In this document: piece by piece, positions 1 through 12,990 of the stretch
Layout: each line of letters opens with the position of its first letter
Position numbering within the stretch: the first letter of the stretch is position 1
Source of the DNA: Acridotheres tristis
Taxonomy: Eukaryota; Chordata; Aves; Passeriformes; Sturnidae
Assembly: GCA_037013685.1 (NCBI GenBank)
Contig: CM072885.1
Location: 29,073,795-29,137,794 of the forward strand
Direction of reading: 5' to 3'
Length of the DNA: 64,000 bases
The notes under the pieces: model-generated
What the model saw: only the letters and a program-made list of their open reading frames with translations
Databases searched by the model: none
What the model was told of the DNA's origin: nothing
Position numbers and translations under genes: made by a program

Positions 1-3000
1 TGTCCCAAGACATTGTATAAAATTTTGCTAAAGTTGAGACAAACACCCAGTCAGTCCTCTTTTCTCCTCCACCAAGCAAATCATTGTCAGAGGTTGCCAA
101 GTCACAGATGACTTTCTGTTCATAAATTCCTGCTGACTACTTGCAACCACCTTCATGTCCTCAATGTGCTTGTAAACTGGTCCTAGTATTATTTGCTCTA
201 TCACTTCTCTAGGGCCTGAAAAACAGCTGTCCACCCTGTAGTTTCCTGTATCCTCCTCCCCGCCATTTTTGAAGGACATTTGCTTTTCCTCCAGTCCACA
301 GCATCCTCTCCTGTCTGTGTTTTCCCTAAGCTCTATTTTTTAGGTTTCTTTCTGAAAAGTTAAATGTAAAGTACCAGTGTCAGCACCGAGATTCTGTTCT
401 GGTTCTTTCTTCCTTCCTTCCTTTTTAGCAGAGCAGATCTTTCTTCATAGTAGTTTTTTTCTAAGTCATTCCTTAGCAGCTTCAGACCAACCTGTTGAGC
501 AGACTCAGCAGGAATGACAATGACAGAAGGTGCAGGGTGGCTTAATGCAATGCTAAAGTTACAACTCTAGCCTTGCTTTTGTATTCCCATTCCATTATAT
601 CCTGTTATATGTCACAAAGGGTCCTGATCTTCCAGGTTCCTTTCCCAGAGTTGTACTCTGTCATTTCAGGACTTTTGAGGTAAACAAGCTGCATTGGTAT
701 GTATGTATACACATGTACCTGAAGTGCTTCTCTTCTCTTTAGACTAAGCGCTTTAAATTGTAATGTGAATACTGGGAGAAGTTCTGCCAGCCTCATTTTG
801 CAAGTCCTATGAACTACTGCTGTCTACCATATGCCTCTATCTATATAAATATTATTGACAGGCAGTGGAAAATACGCTGAAAAATTACTGTCTGCATCAC
901 ACAAGGACAGTGTTCTAGATGGTTGAATCTTAAGCTATTGTGCGCCAAAACAAAACCTCAAGCTTTTTAAATGACAGATCTCTAGTTGTGGCACAATTCC
1001 ATGAAAAGATGCAAACATGAAACTCACAATAAACCCTGAATAATATGCAGCTTAAGCCTCACACAGAGAGTGCATCCTAGTTCACTTGCCAAAGCAAACA
1101 ACACAGGAGAGTGATAGATATGCCAGTATTCCATGATTTTGAGGACAAGTGCAAATTCTATTGACATAAGTAAAAGCTGTTATCTTTAACCTGCAGCCTT
1201 GGGTGCTGTCAGTTATCACCACTTACTGTCTAAATATTAAAGTTCTTAAGGATGGAATATTTGAAGAACATATCTATGACAGGAAGGAAAATAGTAACAA
1301 CAATGGTGGCAATAATAATACAAACATAATAAATGACAGGAAAAAGCATATTCACGTGGAAGCTGAAACTTTGTCATGTATAAGAACCTCTCTTCCCATA
1401 AAGAGAACAAATTTCAAGGGGCTGAAGGTTTTCAGATAATCTGCCTTAGGGTGGATTGTCTATTTATGTGCTAAACCGAAGACCTTTATTTTCTTCTATA
1501 TGATTTTTCCAATGCATTTGAGAAGATTTTTTTTTTAAATTGTTTCTAATTTTTTTAATCAAAAACAAAGGAAGTAAAAGAAGGAAAGATCAGGGATTTT
1601 ATGCCCCTAATAGGAGAGATAGATCCTGTTTTCGGTAAAACTGTATGAAATTAGGTGTTAGAATATAACTTCTTTATAGCTGCAGCATTGCAAGGGCATG
1701 AACAAAGCTGAGTGGTTCCTAGTGGTTTCCTTAGATTTCTCTGCATCTAGTCATACTCACAATACTAAAGACTTCTGTCATTGCAGGAACTGGCAGAATT
1801 TAGTGACTACCCAGAGAAACACCTTCTGATGATCTGTTCTCAGAACAATATTCTTAGCAAATCAATGCAACTAACAAAATAGCTTTGTTCCTCACGTATC
1901 CGACACTAGTTTGCAGTTAGTGTCTCTATCTCTTTCATTTTAAATCTGGCAATATTGCTATTAAGATGCAGAATAGGCTTTTCAAGGATTGTAGGTTTCC
2001 TCTAAATTTCAATGGCCAAGAGAATTGCTTTGTTTATTTACTATGGGGCTGGGGGCTAAAAAGACTACATACATGTTTATCACTTGTATTTTCACAGCAT
2101 ATTTTTGCTTTAAATTCAGTGATCCATTTAGCTGCAGTAGAAGGTCACTGTTACTAATTTACTCTCATTCATTGGTCTCAGTGACAGAATTTAATTATTT
2201 CAGCCTAGTTCATAGTGGGAGAGCAGCTGCAGTGCTTAAAACACTGTAATGAAAACCAGTAAACCCTCACCTTGTCTCAGCAAAAAGACCAGGAAAACAG
2301 CAGTTAAAACTTATGGTCTGTCATCTCAACTCCAAGAAAAGCCACATGCATTACGTTAATAAATTGGAGAATTCATCTGTCTTATAGTTGTGTAATTGTT
2401 CTTTGTATTAGAGTTGCCACTCACTAATATCAATGGAAGCCTTCCTAAAATTTGAGGAAGATGTTATATTGTGTGGTGTAAGTATAGAGAATAAGGGATT
2501 CTTTGAAACAGGATCCACAGTCTTTTAGATAAGGCTTGCAGTGCTTTTAGAGGCAAATGTGGTCTCACTCGGTGTAGAAATATAGCACACTGAAGCCAGT
2601 GAGAACTGCATGGATAATAAGCTGGATACAGCATTACCAGAGAGAAGGATCTGGCCTATTTATTCCTTGTAGGATAACTGGTAAAATGAGGGGAAATCTA
2701 AAAGAGCAGCTAACTCTTTTTCCGCATAAACATGTGAATAGCGTGCTACGTGGCCTGATTGCACTTGATATGAAAAACAAAACAAAACAAGCCCAAAAGA
2801 GAAAACAGGACAGACATAAGGCATTCCTGGCTAAAGGGACTGGCTTGCCAGCCTGGCCAAACTCAGCAAGTCAGCTCAGGTTCAAATTCAATACAATGTT
2901 CCACTGTATAGTTATCCACCTTAATAAACTCTTGTTTTACAGTCTTCTGTGCATTTTGGCAGAAAAAGTTAAGATAAAAGCTGTATACTGGAGCACTTCT

Positions 3001-3154
3001 GCAGGAATTCCTTCTTGTCCAAAGACAGAGTTCCCTGTGAAAAGTCCCTTTCCCTTTTCTTTTCCAGAAAAACCTCACTTAAGGTTCCTGAAAAACATTA
3101 AACATGTTGAAACAGAATGCCTGTCTTCAGCTCTTTAACTGTGTTGTTATTGAA
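1..3154. other. AT-rich DNA without recognised gene
   Basis: I see no recognisable exon, RNA gene or well-preserved transposable element here. There is a very short TTCC-type tract at about 406-425 and scattered A and T runs. The longest frame runs from 2599 to 3138 on the plus strand (179 codons). It is Lys-rich with hydrophobic patches, resembles no family I know, and stops just before the LTR insertion at 3160. Two small pieces, near 2425 and 2585, vaguely resemble ancient amniote repeat text, but too weakly to annotate. Confidence 0.6.
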
Positions 3155-3159
3155 GATCT
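3155..3159. repeat. Left 5-bp target-site duplication of LTR 3160-3842
   Basis: The bases GATCT lie directly before the LTR and recur directly after it at 3843-3847. A matched pair next to TG and CA termini is the footprint of retroviral integrase. The neighbouring A on the left also matches the last LTR base on the right, so a 6-bp reading is possible. The 5-bp reading gives clean TGTC/GACA termini. Confidence 0.8.
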
Positions 3160-3842
3160 TGTCCTGGTTTAGGGCAAATTTGGGAGGAAACATCTGAATG
3201 GAGTCCGTCTAGGATAAAAAAAGATCCAAGCAGTCCCTCCCCCAGTCGGCTTGGGAAAAAAAGTCTCCAAACTTCTTCTGAGAGAAGTGGAAAAAGGAAA
3301 ACTGTTTATTCAACAGGCAACACACCTCCCAGCACAAAGTGAACAATATCAAACAGCAAAGCCTCTCGCCATTCCGAGGAGATGGCAGAGTTAGAAGAGT
3401 TCTTTCCGTGGCTGCCCGGCTCACTCAGTCTGCTCTCAGTCCCTCCTGTGCTGGGGATGCCGCGGCCCAGGCCAGGCCCGCTGGGCCACAGGTGTGAGCT
3501 CCCGGTGCTCTGCTGGGTTTGCAGTCCAGAGGAGGCTCAAACAGTTCCAGGAAAACAGAAAAAAGGAAAAAAAAAAACAATCCAGGGGGCTTCTCTGCCT
3601 CAGCTAGCCAGAAAACTAACCAAGAGCAAAGGAGAGCTCTCTCTCTCTCTCTGTCCATCACAGACAACACAGTCAGTGTGCAGGAATGCGGGGCAGCCAG
3701 TGCAGTCTCTGATAACAAACTCTGCACTTCTTCTTTCCCCCCCTTTCTCCTGGAATCAGTCTTAAAGTTGCAGAATTTAATATTCAACACCAACAGAACA
3801 TACGATTTAGGGATACAAGCATCATACAGTCACCCCAAGACA
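3160..3842 (-). mobile_element. Solo LTR of an endogenous retrovirus, 683 bp
   Basis: The plus strand begins TGTC and ends GACA, a perfect 4-bp terminal inverted repeat, and is bracketed by GATCT duplications. A TTTATT at 3305-3310 is a polyadenylation signal AATAAA when read on the minus strand. That places U5 at the left (about 145 bp) and U3 at the right. The segment is richer in GC and CpG than its flanks and contains a CT run near 3640-3652 and an A-rich run near 3570. Both termini are present and no internal gag-pol-env sequence follows, so it is a solo LTR left by homologous recombination. The sequence next to the left end resembles an LTR end I recall from songbird genomes, but no family name is assigned. 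The 5-bp duplication fits ERVL or ERV1 type integrases better than ERVK. Open frames inside it (for example 3382-3765 and 3425-3793) are incidental. Orientation is moderately sure, because no clear TATA box was found on the minus strand. Confidence 0.85.
3305..3310 (-). promoter_or_regulatory. LTR polyadenylation signal
   Basis: AATAAA on the minus strand within the LTR at 3160-3842. It sits about 145 bp from the U5 end, the usual arrangement for an R/U5 boundary. It is the main evidence for the element's orientation. Confidence 0.6.
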
Positions 3843-3847
3843 GATCT
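3843..3847. repeat. Right 5-bp target-site duplication of LTR 3160-3842
   Basis: GATCT, identical to 3155-3159. The exact match suggests little decay since insertion, though five bases carry little information about age. Confidence 0.8.
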
Positions 3848-6800
3848 ACATGCAAAACCCATTGCCATTGCAGAAAAGAGATATTATTGGAGATCTTTAT
3901 TGAAAGAATGTATTGCAAATGAAATTGTATGATAAGAAAATTGTTCATCACAACAAAGTTGCTAGACAGTGGTTTCAGGCATTTCCAAGACTACTTTTAG
4001 AAAAGTCTAAAAGTCTGAAAACTAGAAAAGCAATTCTAAAGTAAAAAAAATGAAATATTTGAGAATATATTTGCAATAGTATTAATATATTTACTGTCTT
4101 TCATATGTGAATAGAATTTCTAGTTTCCAGTCCCTCAGGAACTGTTCTTTTATAACACTGTAAAAATTCTGTTCATAATTTGTTGTCAGAATATTTGACA
4201 ACTTATTAAAATTCAGAGCGTCTCTACCTTTTCACTCATGGGAAAAACTGTCTCATTTTATCCTAGATGTTTTGACATAAAAATAATTCACCTGCTTTTG
4301 CATAAAAATATAAAATATTCTGTAAACAATAATTACATACTGGACTATGTAGATTCTCCCTATTCATAGAACATACTTATAGACTAATATTTGCAGTATG
4401 GTTTTTGATTAACTGCATTTGTCTTCTGGATTAGTTATCATCAGTTGCCCGTGAATGAGTTTAAACTGTCAATGTGGCCATTCACACAGCAGAAAAGGCT
4501 TTTTTTTCTTAATCACTTCTTACTGTTTCTGGAAACACCCACACTGGTACGGTTCAAGCTCAGACTATTGCAGATCTAATTTTACAAACTGTAATTTCCA
4601 AATTTAGCTTCCTAATGCAAGACATTTGTGCCATTGGAATGGAGATTTAAACAGTTGTGGTTATCTTCAAAGGGGTGCATGTGTGTAGTATAGATATTTG
4701 GAACAGGCATATAATTTCACAGTCTCAGAAATGAGTGAATGCCTTCATGACTGCTACTGAAAAAGGTGAATTTCTTTTATTCTGTTATTGTAGTTCTTAC
4801 TAATTAAAAGGATCACTTTTTATAGTGGACCATCAGATTAATTTGGAACACCTTTGGGGAGAGGCACTTTCTTTAAATAAAGGTTATTTCAAAATTTTCT
4901 TAAAACCTTTCTTATCAGAGATTCCCCTAAAAATGGACTATTATTCATGGTTTACAACTAAATTTATGGAGTTTTATCTCACTTAACCAAGGCCTGAATC
5001 CATCATATATGGCACAAAAAGACAAAGGTAATTGATACCTGTCTGATTTGGGAGTGTCCAAGTACTGTGTTTACTAAGGAGTATTAAGACAAATCACATC
5101 TGTTTCTGTGGTAAGATAGATATTTACTTTGAAAGTGCAGTGAAAAATACATGGTTTTGTTTCATTCAAAAATCTCTTAAGTTGAAGAATAAAAGACTTA
5201 GAGAGCTATTTTATGTTAGCCTGATAACAGCAATGGACAAGAAAAAAATCACTTTCTACTAAATAGTGAACCAGAAAGATTGAAGCAGTAGAAAAAGCTA
5301 CACTCATTCTAAGGTTACAATAATCATTTTGATTGCTAGGGAGTTAGCAATACAACATTTATCTTTTGCCCATCTTTAGACCACATTTTACATGTAAAGT
5401 TTATAGTCATAAGGGAGATCCAAATGAAACAGGCTGAAAAAGGGTGCTCTGGATACTTTTGTCTTCACTTGCCTGAAGTCAAATAAAAACTCTCATCAGC
5501 ATATCATGTTCTGGCCTTGCCTCCAGCTCCGTTCTTTTTTTCCCCATATAGATAATGTCTGGCCAGGAAGGAAATGACTACATTTTCAACTGCAGGAATG
5601 AAATCTGGGCTAATGGAAACTTGGTTGAGTTACTTCCTGCAAGTTAATGACTAAAGAGAGATTTTCAGCTGGATGGCCAGTGACATGGATTCTCAGAAAG
5701 CTGTCTTCTGTTTCTGTGCAATCTGGGAACTGAGGGTTAATGTTGTTTGCAAAATAGAAATAAAATATTTGAAAAATAAGGCATGTTTTACCTTTATTAA
5801 CCTGATATGGTCTGTTCATCAATGAAGAGTCTCAGAAGCCCCTCTGAGCCAGTATGTTTGTTAGAGAGTATTCAGGAAAATAGTTGAAATGCTGAGAAAC
5901 AGCATTTGGGGGGGTCACAGTGTCCCTTCTCAGATGCCACTGAAAATTGTCACCTTCCAATATGGACACTTTCCAACTTTCGTTCATGCTATTCAGTTCA
6001 AATTTCCTGTACACAACACAGAAATTTCCTGTTTTACTTTGATTTTTCCGCATTTATTACTGAAAGAAGAGATGGATTTGTGACTTTGTTGGATACAGGG
6101 AAGGTCTAGAAGAGAAAAATGTGGGTGTTTCCCAGGTAGCTACATGAAAAATAAATAATAATCAAGTTCAAAAGTTCAGCCAGTCCAGACAATTTCAATT
6201 CACTCAATGTATCTAATTTGAATTTGCATAAAATTGATGCAATTTTATAATAAATACCTTGGGATTTATATTTGCAATTTATTAATGTATGATTTACAAT
6301 CTCCTTTGATTTCAGAAGAAACCAATCTTGGTGTGACTTCTTCCTCTTGAACAGATCAAGATCATCCTAATTTGTCTGGATTAGCCACTTGGAATGGCAG
6401 TTGTTCTAGCCATTTAGAGTACAATATCACATTCTGTTTCTAAGAGAAAATTCAGTATGTATTCAGAAAAGTTAATTATATTTCCTTTTATGACCTCTTC
6501 TGTTGTCCGAATCCCCTTTTTCCCACCTGACCATGCAAAACTCCAAATAGTGTTAGTGCATTGTTTGGTCTCTTTCATGCTGCGTGCAGGGATTAGCTGA
6601 GGTGACAGAAATTGTAATAAAATTTTATACCATTAAACTTGCCTTGAAGAGCAGAGGTAAAGGTCTTGCTGATTGTCACACATTCATTTATAAGGAAGCC
6701 CACTATTGTGCATATGTAGGACATGATTTTTCGCTATGCCAAAAGTGAATCTTCATGGTATTGGATTGCTGCATTTCCCACTGCTACTCAAAATAGTATT

Positions 6801-9800
6801 CTGAATACCCATGCCAGGGAGCTCTCTCTCCGTGGAAAATACACATCTTCAGTTTGAGTCAAGAGGTCTGACCTGTACTCTATTCCCGATTCTTTGGCAA
6901 TTTCCAGCCAATGTTTTCTTTATTGTCACAAATGAATGAGGGAAAGATTTGCGGCACTAATTTTTCTTTCAGTGTGATGTTATGAAAGAGGTAATAAAGG
7001 GGAAGAAGAAAACAAACCAGACACTCTGCAAAGATAAATGTAATATCCTCTTCACCCTCAAGAAATGAAATTATTCTGACAGGGTCAGAGATTCTGCTTG
7101 GCAAACCATCTTAAATTAATTACCTGCCTGACATTTTAAAGGAAGGTTTCAGATTGTAAATTTAACCCAGACAAAGCATTGTTTTCAATCTTGTAAGTAT
7201 GCAAACTACTTTGCACTGCAGTCTGTGAATTATTTATCAGAAAAGCGACCCCAAAAGGGTGAAAGGAAAATCGGGAGTATTTGATCTCGGGTTCTGCAGG
7301 CTGATGTACTTCTTTACCCTAGATCTGTACCTGTTACAGATGCATAAATTCCTTTAGTTTGATGTTGCTGACATATTGCTCTCACACTGTGCTTCTCTGA
7401 AGCCTAAGTATTTTTTCTCCACTTAAATTACTTTTAAAGAAGTGTCCCAGTGAAGAAATGTATCTACTTTCCAGGGAGAAATAAAAGTTAAATAAAGAGG
7501 ACAAATTCATCTGTCTTTCTGTTTTATGTCTTTCATTAGCAAAAGCATGCAGAATTGATGCCTGTTGTTTTTTTTCCTGCACCTGGGTGAAAGTACAGTC
7601 TGTGAGAGTAACTAATCTGCAAAGGCTGATTTTTTACTTGTAAACTGCAGAAAAAATTAATCCTGTAACAAGCTGTGTAACAGTAATGATAGAGGGTACT
7701 CACCTACAGTAAAAATACCTTGGAAGATGTGAATGCAGAATCCAGTTTTGATACAGGTTTTCTGGTTTGGTAGGGTTTGTTTTGTTTTTGGCTTTTTTGT
7801 TTGTTTGTTTGTTGGGGTTTTTTGCATAAATTCACTTAATTTTAGTCTCCTGGTTTTTAAATGAAGCCTAGACAACTTCTAATTTACTATCTCTTAGTCT
7901 TTTTATGTTGCTAGTTTATTTATTCAACAGTATTTCATTTAGGCTTTAGTATTACTGCAGAAAGAAAAGACCTCTAAGTGCAATGTAGAAGACAATTATT
8001 ATTGAGGAGTCAAAACAAATCAGAAAATAGCCTAATACCTGGTCTTGTCTAATGCTGGGCCTTCTTTCTTAGTCATTCTGAATTTCTACATGATTCTCTG
8101 AAAGACAGCAACCAACTTAGCATCTGATATCTAGAAGAGAGTCAGATTTGGAAAATGAGCAGGGAAGAAAACCCCATTAACCAATTGTAATAATTTAGAG
8201 ATCTAATACTGCTATTCCCCATTTTTCACTTTTGAAGTGAGAATGTTTGCTCCCTCGATATGCTTTGTTAATTTTTGATGCTTCATGTTTCAAAGGAGTT
8301 CCAATATTTTCTGTTTAATCCCTATGTAAGATGAACTTTAGCTGAGCTAAATGGAAAGTCTATCAATTTGCAGAGAGAAATTATAACTCCCTTCTGCTTC
8401 TGCAATGTAGTATGAAAAATTATTTATTTGAAGTTTCTGCATTTTCATGTGAGCTGAAGTAAAGCTGATGAAATTTTTTTACCCTTCTTTGGTTTACTAT
8501 GGTACCTAACGCTTTGTTTTACAATTTTTAATTCTTTAATGTGGAGGGATTTTTTTCCTACCAGCAGGCTTTCTTCTTCCTTTGTGTCTGTCAATGCTTG
8601 AATGTTGCAAGAGCAAGACACAAGACACTTCATAATAAAAATCTGTCTAAACAAAATGTGGACATGCTTTTATTTCACTCTGCAGTCCTAATGAAATAAG
8701 TCAGTTCTGACAGATAATTCTGTGTTCAATAAATATTTGTCAGATTTCTACTTAGGCTTTTAAGTATCTCAAGCATTTCAAACTTGATTTCAGTTTCCTC
8801 TGATAATAAAAAAAAAGAGTTTAAACTTCTTAAGAGCTGGTGAAAAATTAACTATGTAGGGCATAAAGACAGGGAATTGACACCACTTAATTGCAGATCT
8901 CCCTAGATTAAGGCTGTATACACTTTTGATCAGTTTTTACTATAAAACTCCCAACAAATATTAAAGTATTGTGTACATCCACCACGATGTATTTATCTTA
9001 CTTTAAATTCCCCTTTGCAGATTTTTGTATCCATACAAAATACACATTTAAGAAATTGAAGACTTTTGCTTACTGGATATTTCAGGTTCCTCTTTAAGGT
9101 CATATAAGTATAAGGTCTAGTGTCCTTGGATACATTTTAATTAGGGATTTTGGCTATTGTTTTCTATGATAATTTCTTCTGTGATTTTTGTTCAGCTGAT
9201 TTCACTTCTCCCCTCAGCCCCAGCACAAAGCTTCTGGAGCATCAGTGCTGGGGCTATGATCAGAGACCATGCTATAAACAGCTGCATTTCAATTATTTCC
9301 TTCTGCTTGAAAGCTTTTTTACATTTCCCAACTGATGTGTGAGGGTGGTTAAGAATCATAGAAGTGCAAAGAATTGCCTTTATCTAGATTTGAATATTAT
9401 TTTATGCTGATTCCTGAAGCCATTCTTTTAAGATAAATAAAACTGACAGTCATTGATTTTTATGTTTACCAATAGGAATTAAACTTTGATGTTCCCTCTC
9501 ATGACTCTTTTAGATATTCTGACATTAAAATTACTTCAGAATTTTTCAAGCTGTTAAAATACATTTTTTTAAAGTCAAAATGAGTAGACTATACATTCTT
9601 TATTTCCTGGGTAGCTGAGGCTGAACACCAGTAGAGAAGTAAAAAAATTCTTCTATCAAGATATGCACTGGTGGTCTTGGCTCTGCTACCAAGCCCAAAC
9701 CATTCTGAATAAAATTCACCTCTCTGCAGCACCAGCTAAACCTCACTTCTGCTGTGCTTGCTGGAGCATCAGTTTTTCCTGGTTGCTGTGCACAAAAGTG

Positions 9801-12800
9801 GATTTCAGACACTGTGTTCAGATCCTTAGCATTTCAAATCTATTTCATTGACTGTGTGTCTTCTTTTATTTCCCTGAGAGCATTATTATGAGATTCTACT
9901 ATTCTGGTTTGTACTGAAATATCATTTGTATGGGTTTGGTTTGGTTTTACTTAACCTTGCATTTTCATTGATCATCCCTGTACTTTGTTCTTTCATGATG
10001 ACTTTTCTTTACCCTTCACAAAGATCTGATACTCATAATGAGATATACGTAGTGCAAAGTAACTGTTGGGAATTGCTCTGGAGCAGCAAAATAGAGGATC
10101 TAGCAAAACTTTCCTCTCTGCTGGAGGGTGGTGGTACTACATGTTGCTCATGGAGATGGCATGGAAAAGGAGATGGTCCATAAATAACATTCTACACATT
10201 GTTAATATCATGCCTTCCCTCATGGCAAAGTGTCCACACTTGGCTTGCTTAAAATTTTAGTCAGAGTGAAAATGTTCCTGACATGTGGCACAGCTCAAAT
10301 GAGTGATACACAGGGCCAAAGCTCTTGTTTTTCCCAGTAGGCTAGTGTGTAAGCCTGAGTCATCACATAGCATTTTAAAGCGTATTAGGGTCTATAAGGC
10401 AGTTGTTTTAGTGTTAAAAACCTATGGTTTGGGGTGAGGATGTTTTTGTCAGCTTTCTTTTTCTTTTTCTATGTACATTCCACCAGATTCCATTTGTTTT
10501 GCCTGTGTGCTAACAATTTGTAGTGTGAATGCCCTTCCAAATGCAGCAACCCTAACAAACCAGCATACTACCTTTCACCTTAGATAAGGCTTTTATTTAT
10601 TTTTAATAAATTCCACCTAATTTCTAACACATTAAACCTCATTATGGTGTAATTTCCCTTGGTATGAAAAGACCTCATTAATTCTTCCATTCAAAACCGA
10701 TTATCTCTCAGGATAGATACTATAAGGGAAGGGTAATAGATAAGGGGTTTTTTTCCACATTCTGCTTGAGCATTGCTTTTTCTCAAGTGATTAGTTTTGC
10801 TGCATCTGTGTTTACTTAAGAACCTGAAGCTAAAATAATTAGTGACAGGTGGCTGAGGTCTTACTGATAATCTGCCTGCTTTTTAGATATATGTCTATAT
10901 GAAGTTTTCAGTTCCCATATTCTGGTTCTTTCCTGCATTTAACAGGCTGTAATGAGAAGTAATCTTGTATGGTATGGTACTCAGATTTACGTGGTTCTAG
11001 GACAAGTTTTATTTTAAGAGTTTTAACTGACTGTATGACACATATTTTACTCTTTAGTCATTACATACCGTGCTTCATCTCTTCCTGTTGTGTAGGGGTT
11101 TTCATGGTAATTTTTTTCTGCAGCCTGTTTTTCTAAGGATATGCTTGCATTCCTAGTTTATTTGATATTTTCACGTGTTCTTTCCTGATTCTGTTCTCAG
11201 GAATTTTCAGTGGACTTAGCCTCAACATCTGTTCACAAAATTTTCAGATCCTTTTCTGCTGACTCTGGTAATGTTTAAGAGACAGGTGTTAAGCTTTTAA
11301 TATTGCTGCTTTTGGGAGGTCTTGCGAATTATAACTGAGATCCTTTGAAGTTATGTACAAAAGATGTTTACCTAAAATGTGGTATCTGCCTATCTGAGCT
11401 TCTTAGCTATCCAGCTATGAGTGCTGTGAGAACAAGAAGTCATTCAGCTGTGCATGATGGGCTGGATATGGTTTATTGACATTTATGACTGCAGGTAGGA
11501 GATTGCTACAGCTATTTGAACATTCAGGCAGGGTGGTCCTGCATCAAGACCAGGATGGAAAGCCAAGATTATGAAACCATCCATGCAGCTACTCCATAGC
11601 CAAGTGGTTTTGACATATGCTAAGGATATATGCAGCTATAATTCAAGAGCCCTCTGTGCCTAGATCACTCCAGGGACTTGAGGTGTAGCTTTCCACATCC
11701 CCAAATAAAAAAGAGGAGGGGGGAGAGTTTGTATGCTTTGTTGAAACCAATCTATTTTCTGTAAATACACACTTACTAAGCTACAGTGAAGATGACATTA
11801 CACTTTAATGATTGACATTCTCCTGAGACATTTGAGGACACTGATTTGGGGACACTGACATTGAATCAGATGGTGATTGGAATTAATTTTTTCTGAACAA
11901 TGGGTAAATGCCTTTAAATATGTTTCAGAATCTTTAAAAACATTTAAGAGATTTGGGGGTGGATTTTAGGATGTGAAAAGAAAATGAGAAATCCTTGCAG
12001 CTGTTATGCAGAGCATAAGATAGCTCACATTGCTAAGACAACCTTACACTGGAATCAGTTAGAAGGACCTGTGCCAAACAGCACATTTTTACAGTTCTCT
12101 CCATTCATTTAATGTTGACTGCACCCATCCTGGCATAAAAACCAACTGTTAGCTAAGAAGTCTTCTAAAAAAATTCTAATTTTAAAGGATTGCGATCACT
12201 GAAAAAACCAACAAACCAAAAAACAACCCATAATCTGTTGTCTTGTGACACAAGGAAATACTTATGCTCTATAATAAGTATTATTCTTCAGGTTTCCATT
12301 AAGTTTAACATTATTATCCAACCACATGATTTGAGCACAGAATTCAAGATCTTTGCTCTATACCATATAGGAAATACAAACTACATATAGAAGCTGCATA
12401 CTTCTGCTCTCCCTTCAGTACCCAAATCCTGTGGAAGAAATAAAACATGTAGAGAGGTGGATATCGTGGGGTTTTCTTTATGTCCTAATTCCCACATCGT
12501 CCTAATAGATTTTTATTCTTAAGCGACCATCATTTTTAGCAATGGTCAACTTTAAAAATAAATTAATGTGAAATTTTAAAGGAACAGCTCAGTGTGGAAA
12601 AGTTAATAGTGGCACGCAAATGACATCTTTCTAGCTATAGGGTGAAATAAAGCAGTCTGAATAACTATGCAGGAAAAACTGCATCAAGTAAAATGGAACT
12701 GATCTAGAGAGAGATAATAACAGCATACTTCTATTTCTTGATGTAAAATATTATTAAGGAAGATTATGGTGAATTTTCTTTCACAATTCAGAGAAAATAT

Positions 12801-12990
12801 TCTTACACAGATGCCTATTTAAATTAAGAATCAAATTATCATTCTGCAGTTCATTGTGAAGTAGTCAAAACATTAGTAGATCACCTATTTAATCTCAATG
12901 ATTCAGAATAGGAAGAAAAAAACCACACTACAGAGGAATGTTAATATAATTATTATTTAAATTTTCTTCATGGAAACACAAAAAATAAGA
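3848..12990. other. AT-rich DNA without recognised gene
   Basis: About 9 kb with no recognisable exon, RNA gene or datable transposon. Small structures seen are a GTTT/TTTG run around 7795-7815, a hairpin at 9216-9255 (listed separately) and numerous short A and T tracts. Frames of 60-85 codons occur on both strands but resemble no known protein and show no mutual order. A CATAGAA-like word at about 9351-9362 recalls the tail of a reverse-oriented CR1, but the following bases do not continue the match. Confidence 0.6.
9216..9255. other. Perfect 11-bp inverted repeat (hairpin)
   Basis: Bases 9216-9226 (AGCCCCAGCAC) are exactly complementary in reverse to 9245-9255, with an 18-base spacer. The arms are GC-rich in an AT-rich setting, so a transcript could fold stably here. 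The stem is too short for a canonical microRNA precursor, and no function is inferred. Confidence 0.55.

Noticed and set aside
2875..2895. GGTTCAAATTC resembling a tRNA B box
   Set aside because: No matching A box, anticodon arm or acceptor stem, so neither a tRNA nor a recognisable tRNA-derived SINE.
3382..3932. Overlapping frames of 120-137 codons
   Set aside because: They lie within or across the edge of the LTR at 3160-3842, where higher GC lowers stop-codon frequency.
9351..9400. Start resembling a reverse-oriented CR1 tail (AGAATCATAGAA)
   Set aside because: Only about 12 bases match. The adjoining sequence does not follow the CR1 3' region.
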